DNA from: Wandonia haliotis
GTDB lineage: Bacteria > Bacteroidota > Bacteroidia > Flavobacteriales_D > Crocinitomicaceae
Assembly: GCF_039523435.1 (NCBI RefSeq)
Contig: NZ_BAAAFH010000022.1
Location: forward strand, 620,001 to 684,000
Direction of reading: 5' to 3'
Length of the DNA stretch: 64,000 bases
In this document: in pieces, positions 59,134-64,000 of the stretch
Numbering within the stretch: position 1 is the first letter of the stretch
Layout: the number at the start of each line of letters is the position of its first letter
Notes under the pieces: model-generated
Databases searched by the model: none
Told to the model about the DNA's origin: nothing
What the model saw: only the letters and a program-made list of their open reading frames with translations
Position numbers and translations under genes: made by a program

Positions 59134-60156
59134 ATGACAGCAAAAAATAAAAAACTTGTATTTATCCTAGTAGCAGTAGTACTTGTTTCAATCCTTGGGA
59201 TTTTCACCAATACATTACTATCAAAAAAAGGGAAATCCAGTCAGGTACTGGATAACTTTATGGTAGCCGATACGGCTTCTGTTGACAAGTTGATCATTTC
59301 CAATAGTCATGGTCACAGTGTTACACTTGTACGAGGCAGCCAGGAATGGGAGACGAAAGAAGGAGAGTGCGTCCAGCAGGAACCTGTCAACAACATTTTG
59401 CATACGTTAAATAAAGCAGCCGTAAAATCATTTTTACCGGAAGCGTCAGTTGAAAACATAAAAAATCAAATTATAGTTGACTACAAAAAGGTAGAGATTT
59501 TCCAGAATGGAAAATGGATTAAAACCTGGTATGTTGGAAATTCAACACCGGATCATTACGGGACGTATGTTTTGCTAGAAACCGTTGAAGAGGGTACGAG
59601 TAAGGCTCCGGTTGTTTTGGAGATGAAAGGTTTGAAGGGAACTATTGAACCCCGTTTCACTGCTGATTACAGGACACTTGCCTGCACAAAAATATACGGT
59701 TATACGCCTGACCAGATTAAACACATCAAACTTAAGAATTTCGAAAAGCCAGAGGAAAGTTTTGAATGGGTGAAAAACGGAGAATATTTTGACCTGATCT
59801 GGAACGGAAGTAAGCAATCCTATTATGACACGTTGAAACTGGTTCGTTACCTTGACCGATTCAGAAAGCTCCACTTTGAATCACACAATTACACATTCTC
59901 TCAGGAGCAGGCAGACAGTATGCGTCAGACACGCCCCTATATTAAGTTTTCAGTAACGGATAAAGACGGGAAAGAAACAGGATTAACAGCCTATCGTAAA
60001 AAGAATGAGACACCAAGACTGGACATGAACGGAGATACATTGCGTTGGGATGACAACCGTATGTGGGCTTTTCTGGACGACGGATTACTCGTTAAAATAC
60101 AGTATTTTGTTTTCGATCCGATATTCGTTGACGGAACCTACTTTGTCCTGCAATAG
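59134..60156 (+). CDS. DUF4340 membrane-anchored protein
   Basis: A 340-residue protein with one N-terminal helix (LVFILVAVVLVSILGIFTN), otherwise periplasmic. The DUF4340 pattern is seen: VDKLIISNSHGHSVTLVRG, WETKEGECVQQEPVNNILHTL, RTLACTKIYGYTPDQIKHIKL. DUF4340 genes often follow gldG-like ABC auxiliary genes, so it may be part of the same complex. Function unknown. dnaN follows after 112 bp with its own -7 box. Confidence 0.82.
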   Translation: MTAKNKKLVFILVAVVLVSILGIFTNTLLSKKGKSSQVLDNFMVADTASVDKLIISNSHGHSVTLVRGSQEWETKEGECVQQEPVNNILHTLNKAAVKSFLPEASVENIKNQIIVDYKKVEIFQNGKWIKTWYVGNSTPDHYGTYVLLETVEEGTSKAPVVLEMKGLKGTIEPRFTADYRTLACTKIYGYTPDQIKHIKLKNFEKPEESFEWVKNGEYFDLIWNGSKQSYYDTLKLVRYLDRFRKLHFESHNYTFSQEQADSMRQTRPYIKFSVTDKDGKETGLTAYRKKNETPRLDMNGDTLRWDDNRMWAFLDDGLLVKIQYFVFDPIFVDGTYFVLQ

Positions 60157-60236
60157 GCACGAATACTCTCTGTCCGTTGTTAATTCAATGTGGATAAACA
60201 GTTTGTCCGTGGGTTCATATTATAAATTAATCCCAC

Positions 60237-60244
60237 TATATTTG
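60237..60244 (+). promoter_or_regulatory. Probable -7 box for dnaN
   Basis: TATATTTG matches TAnnTTTG. The expected transcription start near 60251 leaves 6 nt before the ATG at 60257 and 18 nt before the ATG at 60269, supporting the later start. Confidence 0.45.
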
Positions 60245-60268
60245 CTGTAGAATATAATGGTTAACAAC

Positions 60269-61387
60269 ATGCACTTTTTAGTTTCAAGCACCGCATTATT
60301 AAAACATTTACAAAGTATAAGCGGAGTTTTAAGTACGAACAACTCCCTTCCGATATTAGATAACTTTCTTTTTGAAATTAACGACGGTGAACTGACCATC
60401 AGCGCTTCCGATCTGGAAACAACGATGAAGACCAGCATGAATGTAGACGCTAAAGATGCAGGAAAAATTGCTGTCCCTGCCAAGCAAATTCTTGAAATGC
60501 TAAAGACGTTCCCCGAACAACCCCTGAATTTTCAGGTGAACACGGATAATTTCTCAATTGAAATTTCTTCCGATAACGGAAAGTACAGCATGGTAGGACA
60601 AAACGGAGATGAATTCCCGCGCACTGTGCAGGTGACTGATGCTAACAATATTCGTGTTTCAAGTGATATTATCGCCAAAGCTATCAACAAAACCCTTTTC
60701 GCAACAGGAAATGACGATCTTCGCCCGGTGATGAGCGGTGTATTCTGTCAATTCTCTCCTGACGATATTGTTTTTGTTGCAACGGATGCTCACAAACTTG
60801 TTCGCTATCGAAGAACAGATTCTGAGTCAACCGGTTCATCATCTTTTATTCTTCCTAAAAAACCATTAAACCTTTTGAAATCTAATTTAAAGGGTGACGA
60901 GGAAGTGATGGTTGAGTACAACGAATCCAATGCGGTGTTCAAATTCAATGATATTGTGATGACTTGCCGATTAATCGATGGTAAATATCCAAATTACGAG
61001 GCGGTTATTCCAAAAGAAAATCCAAACGTTCTTACAGTTGACCGAATTTCTCTTTTGAATTCGATTAAGCGCGTTTCTATCTTTGCTAATAAAACAACAC
61101 ATCAGGTTCGTCTGAAAATGGCCGGATCAGAATTAAAAATATCTGCTGAAGACCTTGATTTTTCAAATGAAGCAAATGAGCGACTTACCTGTAGTTATGC
61201 AGGTGAGGATATGGAAATTGGATTTAACTCACGTTTTTTGATGGAAATGTTGAATAACATTGATACTTCTGAAGTAAAAATCGAAATGAGTGAGCCAAAT
61301 AGAGCCGGAATTATTCTTCCTGCGAATCCGGAAAACGAAAATGAAGATATTCTTATGTTGGTTATGCCTGTTATGCTGAACCGATAA
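60269..61387 (+). CDS. dnaN: DNA polymerase III beta subunit (sliding clamp)
   Basis: A 372-residue clamp: MHFLVSSTALLKHLQSISGV start, LPILDNFLFEINDGELTISA, FATGNDDLRPVMSGVFCQF, ATDAHKLVRYRR, CRLIDGKYPNYEAVIPKENP and the C-terminal LMLVMPVMLNR. It encircles DNA and tethers the polymerase; MutS in this window carries a clamp-binding motif. ATG at 60257 would add MVNN and is equally intact. Followed by a strong terminator; the gldG-DUF4340-dnaN order is conserved in some Flavobacteriia as far as I recall. Confidence 0.96.
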   Translation: MHFLVSSTALLKHLQSISGVLSTNNSLPILDNFLFEINDGELTISASDLETTMKTSMNVDAKDAGKIAVPAKQILEMLKTFPEQPLNFQVNTDNFSIEISSDNGKYSMVGQNGDEFPRTVQVTDANNIRVSSDIIAKAINKTLFATGNDDLRPVMSGVFCQFSPDDIVFVATDAHKLVRYRRTDSESTGSSSFILPKKPLNLLKSNLKGDEEVMVEYNESNAVFKFNDIVMTCRLIDGKYPNYEAVIPKENPNVLTVDRISLLNSIKRVSIFANKTTHQVRLKMAGSELKISAEDLDFSNEANERLTCSYAGEDMEIGFNSRFLMEMLNNIDTSEVKIEMSEPNRAGIILPANPENENEDILMLVMPVMLNR

Positions 61388-61414
61388 GAGCACTTTACTT
61401 TATACAATTTTTAT

Positions 61415-61447
61415 AAAAGTCCCGCGTTGAATAGTCGGGACTTTTTT
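61415..61447 (+). terminator. Intrinsic terminator after dnaN
   Basis: AAAAGTCCCG pairs with CGGGACTTTT around an 11-nt loop and runs into TTTTTT, 27 nt after the dnaN stop. Confidence 0.9.
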
Positions 61448-61521
61448 GTTTCTTTAACTTCTCTCTTTCCGATTATTACGTAACTTTAGATTTAGTGATG
61501 ATACGAACGGATAAAAAAATA

Positions 61522-62460
61522 ATGAATAGCAACATATTTACCAGTACCGGAATTGCTCTACTTACTCTTGTTTTATTCGGGTGTGCAACCGTTTCTTCGG
61601 TTTCTCAGAACCCGGCAGAGCGTCAACAAAAAAGGAAAGAAGCCATTATTCAATCCATTCAGAATGATCTCACTGCCGGTCAGCGATATATTAATTTTGG
61701 TTTTGGAGATGAATATATTTCAAAACCTCCCAGTTTTAAACCACTCGACTCTCTTTATGCTGTTAAATATGAAGAAAGCAGGTATGGAGGATTGACCAGA
61801 AACAGAGAACAAGAATTAAACACACAAATTGCTGATCTATTATCTAAGATCCAAAAAGACACGGTTCTCTTCAAATACGAGATCAATCACCTCTTTGGTA
61901 TTGAGGAGCAAGACAGTATTCTTTTCACTTCCGCCACATTTGTCTTAAATACCGAACACGAAGTAGAGAAAGTAAATATCGACTTTCTGTTTAAGGATCA
62001 TAAAAAATTTGTGAATCAGTTTACTGAGTATATGCGCAAGGAATCCTTCCTTTATGCCAGCAGCTCACCAACTGACGAAGAAAGACAATTCTATAATTTT
62101 TTCTCAGTACCCTTTGATAATGCCGGAAGTGCAGAAAGAAAAGGAGATGTTATCGCTCATATCCTTCACGTTATGCGTGCTGCTGCAGTTCAGAAATCTC
62201 TTAACTCAGAGTTAGTCATAAAACAACTCATCCTGAATGACATTACAGCTTCTGTGAAGGATTATAAACCTGTTACCTGGTCATCTGTATATACTACAGT
62301 GGACGAAGACAATAATCTCAATGGATACTTTGTTGATCACGAATGGAGTTATGTCAATCTTGACGGAGAAAGTTACACCCTGAAGAGACGTTTTGAGATG
62401 GATGTTTATTTCAGAACTACTTCGGTACTCGCGATAGATAAGATTGAATCTGAAGAGTAA
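61522..62460 (+). CDS. Hypothetical lipoprotein (312 aa)
   Basis: Lipoprotein signal MNSNIFTSTGIALLTLVLFGC with lipobox LFGC, so membrane-anchored. The mature part has a helical start (AERQQKRKEAIIQSIQNDL), then a mixed alpha/beta region (TFVLNTEHEVEKVNIDFLFK, TSSVLAIDKIESEE-like end) and no family I recognise. ATG at 61522 is preferred; a -7-like TAACTTTA (61481-61488) makes the earlier ATG (61498) nearly leaderless. It converges with comEC, 3 bp between stops. Confidence 0.68.
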   Translation: MNSNIFTSTGIALLTLVLFGCATVSSVSQNPAERQQKRKEAIIQSIQNDLTAGQRYINFGFGDEYISKPPSFKPLDSLYAVKYEESRYGGLTRNREQELNTQIADLLSKIQKDTVLFKYEINHLFGIEEQDSILFTSATFVLNTEHEVEKVNIDFLFKDHKKFVNQFTEYMRKESFLYASSSPTDEERQFYNFFSVPFDNAGSAERKGDVIAHILHVMRAAAVQKSLNSELVIKQLILNDITASVKDYKPVTWSSVYTTVDEDNNLNGYFVDHEWSYVNLDGESYTLKRRFEMDVYFRTTSVLAIDKIESEE

Positions 62461-62463
62461 TCG

Positions 62464-64000
62464 TTATAACAACCGGATTGCTCCTGACTCTTTCAGTACG
62501 AGTACGTTGACAGACTGGCTTCGAATCAGATTAATTTTCTTTTCGGATACACGATTTCCCGCTATCACCTTACTTTCAGCTGTTAATAAATTTATATCAA
62601 AGTAATCATTGAGAACAAACCAGTAATCCAATTCTTCAAAATGGATATATGATTTATCTTTGTTTACTTTTAATCCTAATGAAGCCTCTGTTAAGATAAA
62701 TTGATTCTGTCGTATTAGGCGTGTCGAAATATTTACACCAAAATAATTTTCCAATGACCGTATCAGAAATTGAGCTTTTTCTTCGGCTTTTTCCCAATTT
62801 GAAAATAAAATAATCTCGCTGTGTACTCCCTTTCTAACAAACATCATTGGTGTTGGATGATTTAGTATAAACATATCCGAATCTTCTCTTCTGTCAAACC
62901 ATTTTACTGTTTCAAAAACAAATAGCAGGACCGCTATACCAAGTGCCGTTTTCAGAACATTTTTCTGTTTGTTTGCCAAAGCGAAAAAAAGTACACCTAA
63001 AATCGCATACATCACAATTATTTCCCAAATCTCTAACTGAATCCCTCTAGTCAATGCAAAAGGCAAACCGCTAATCCATTCAATGAAATACACCAATCCA
63101 TAGATAATTGCAGTCAAAAGCAAAGCAATAAAAGACCCCACAAATGGAATCGGACCGGTTACAATTAACCCAAGAGCAACCCCCAGAAGAATTCCGGAAA
63201 AGATCATTAGCCCCAGATTTGTCAGTAGAAAATAGTTAGGAAACTGATTGAAATAATACATCGTAAGCGGGAAGGTACCTAATTGTGCAGCAAGCGCAAC
63301 GGAGGTTCCTTGCCAAACTTTGTGTAAAAAACTATTCCGGAGATATACTGCATTTTCAATACTTCCTGAAAACAGAAAGATTCCCAGCATTGCCAAATAG
63401 GAGAGTTGAAAGCCAATATCAAATAAAAATTCAGGAGCAATCAGTAATAGGACAAAGGCGGAAGCGAGAAGACTGTTTATTGAATTCTGCTGTTTCCCAT
63501 AGAGCATCCCAATTGCCACAAATGAAAACATCAATACAGATCGATTCACTGAGGCAGAAAAACCTGTAATCCCGGCATACGTCCATAGAATTAGTAATAA
63601 AACAGTCAGCTCTGCCCATTTCGGAAGGTACCGGAAAAAGGTTCGGATCACCCATTGTAACAATACCAGAAAAATCCCAACATGTAAACCGGATACTGCC
63701 AGCAGATGCATTGCTCCTGCCCCCGAAAAAGCATCCCGTAAATCCGTCCGTATTGACGACTTATCTCCAAGCAAAATCCCTTTGGCTAACGCCAGTGCAT
63801 CTCCATCCAAATGACTTTCCAATACTCGCTGTATGCTTGTATTTAACCTAGAGAAGATAGCAAATCCTCCATATTCCGATGCACGGTATACCTGAATAAA
63901 ATCAGCATGGATATATGTTTGGTGAAAAATACCTTGATTTGCCCAATATCGTTTGGCATTAAATTCTCCCGGATTCCCTGTATTCTCTATTGGATGAATT
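62464..64000 (-). CDS. comEC: ComEC/Rec2-family DNA uptake channel protein (N-terminus outside window)
   Basis: At least 511 residues are visible and the frame stays open to the window end, so the N-terminus is missing. Recognisable parts in order: NPGEFNAKRYWANQGIFHQT, the Competence-domain start LALAKGILLGDKSSI, FSGAGAMHLLAVSGLHVGIF (hallmark), GITGFSASVNRSVLMFSFVA and about eight further hydrophobic helices. It would move single-stranded DNA across the inner membrane in natural transformation. The C-terminal ~150 residues (KWFDRREDSDMFILNHPTPM...) lack the metallo-beta-lactamase HxHxDH motif found in many ComEC proteins, as is usual in Bacteroidota. Confidence 0.92.
   Translation of the reverse strand, partial: IHPIENTGNPGEFNAKRYWANQGIFHQTYIHADFIQVYRASEYGGFAIFSRLNTSIQRVLESHLDGDALALAKGILLGDKSSIRTDLRDAFSGAGAMHLLAVSGLHVGIFLVLLQWVIRTFFRYLPKWAELTVLLLILWTYAGITGFSASVNRSVLMFSFVAIGMLYGKQQNSINSLLASAFVLLLIAPEFLFDIGFQLSYLAMLGIFLFSGSIENAVYLRNSFLHKVWQGTSVALAAQLGTFPLTMYYFNQFPNYFLLTNLGLMIFSGILLGVALGLIVTGPIPFVGSFIALLLTAIIYGLVYFIEWISGLPFALTRGIQLEIWEIIVMYAILGVLFFALANKQKNVLKTALGIAVLLFVFETVKWFDRREDSDMFILNHPTPMMFVRKGVHSEIILFSNWEKAEEKAQFLIRSLENYFGVNISTRLIRQNQFILTEASLGLKVNKDKSYIHFEELDYWFVLNDYFDINLLTAESKVIAGNRVSEKKINLIRSQSVNVLVLKESGAIRLL

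Noticed and set aside
1..64000. CRISPR arrays, prophage or insertion sequences
   Set aside because: No regularly spaced repeats, transposase, integrase or phage structural genes were seen.

Overview
The window looks like a chromosomal segment from an aerobic Bacteroidota, most likely order Flavobacteriales. Evidence: a type IX secretion sorting domain (2567-4168), the gliding-motility genes gldF and gldG (56602-59112), starts without Shine-Dalgarno sites, several promoter boxes of the Bacteroidota form TTTG-N17-20-TAnnTTTG, a class II HMG-CoA reductase, oxygen-dependent HemF, and the tig-clpP-clpX order. GC content is moderate (about 40%). A Crocinitomicaceae/Fluviicola-like or Owenweeksia-like relative is a guess only. 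I see no phage, insertion sequence, integron or CRISPR array; nearly all of the window is intact coding sequence.

Layout. 1-2500: end of a heavy-metal RND efflux system (RND pump fused to a TolC-like factor, plus adaptor lipoprotein). 2567-4168: a secreted kelch-like protein. 4233-5477: rocD. 5685-15731 (minus strand): the highlight, an eight-gene block encoding squalene synthase, squalene epoxidase, class II HMG-CoA reductase, three mevalonate-pathway GHMP enzymes, a short-chain prenyl diphosphate synthase and an oxidosqualene cyclase. It covers HMG-CoA to a cyclic 3-hydroxy triterpenoid, except for HMG-CoA synthase and IPP isomerase. The squalene synthase, epoxidase and cyclase are all of the type known mainly from eukaryotes. 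15875-20568: a MORN-like lipoprotein, ftsK, lolA and an ACT-domain protein. 20649-25597 (minus): pafA-like phosphatase, menD, isochorismate synthase, a hotdog thioesterase and a small Cys-rich protein, all downstream of a cobalamin riboswitch (25776-25944).

26142-33608: poorly characterised genes, including a large membrane-anchored alpha/beta hydrolase, a TerB/DUF2147 cluster, 3-hydroxybutyryl-CoA dehydrogenase and three tandem paralogous SCKKDY lipoproteins. 33686-37312 (minus): clpX, clpP, tig and tRNA-Leu(UAG). 37582-48986: mixed housekeeping genes (flavin reductase-like, DUF3127, atoE, spoU methyltransferase, mutS, purT, GNAT, L,D-transpeptidase) and hypotheticals. 48989-55261 (minus): hemF, LysM/periplasmic-binding protein, guaA, purC and phoH. 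55368-62460: SAM hydrolase, ABM monooxygenase, gldF-gldG-DUF4340, dnaN and a lipoprotein. 62464-64000 (minus): comEC, cut by the window end.

How the genes work together. The triterpenoid block would turn HMG-CoA into mevalonate, IPP, farnesyl-PP, squalene, 2,3-oxidosqualene and then a cyclised triterpenol. Several members overlap or nearly abut, which suggests coupled translation, and an intrinsic terminator closes the block at 5625-5653. No sterol-tailoring enzyme (CYP51, C-14 reductase, C-4 demethylase) lies nearby, so the end product may be an unmodified triterpenol. The cyclase keeps the catalytic Asp of oxidosqualene cyclases but has unusual residues at product-determining positions. Family assignments come from reading motifs, not from database searches.
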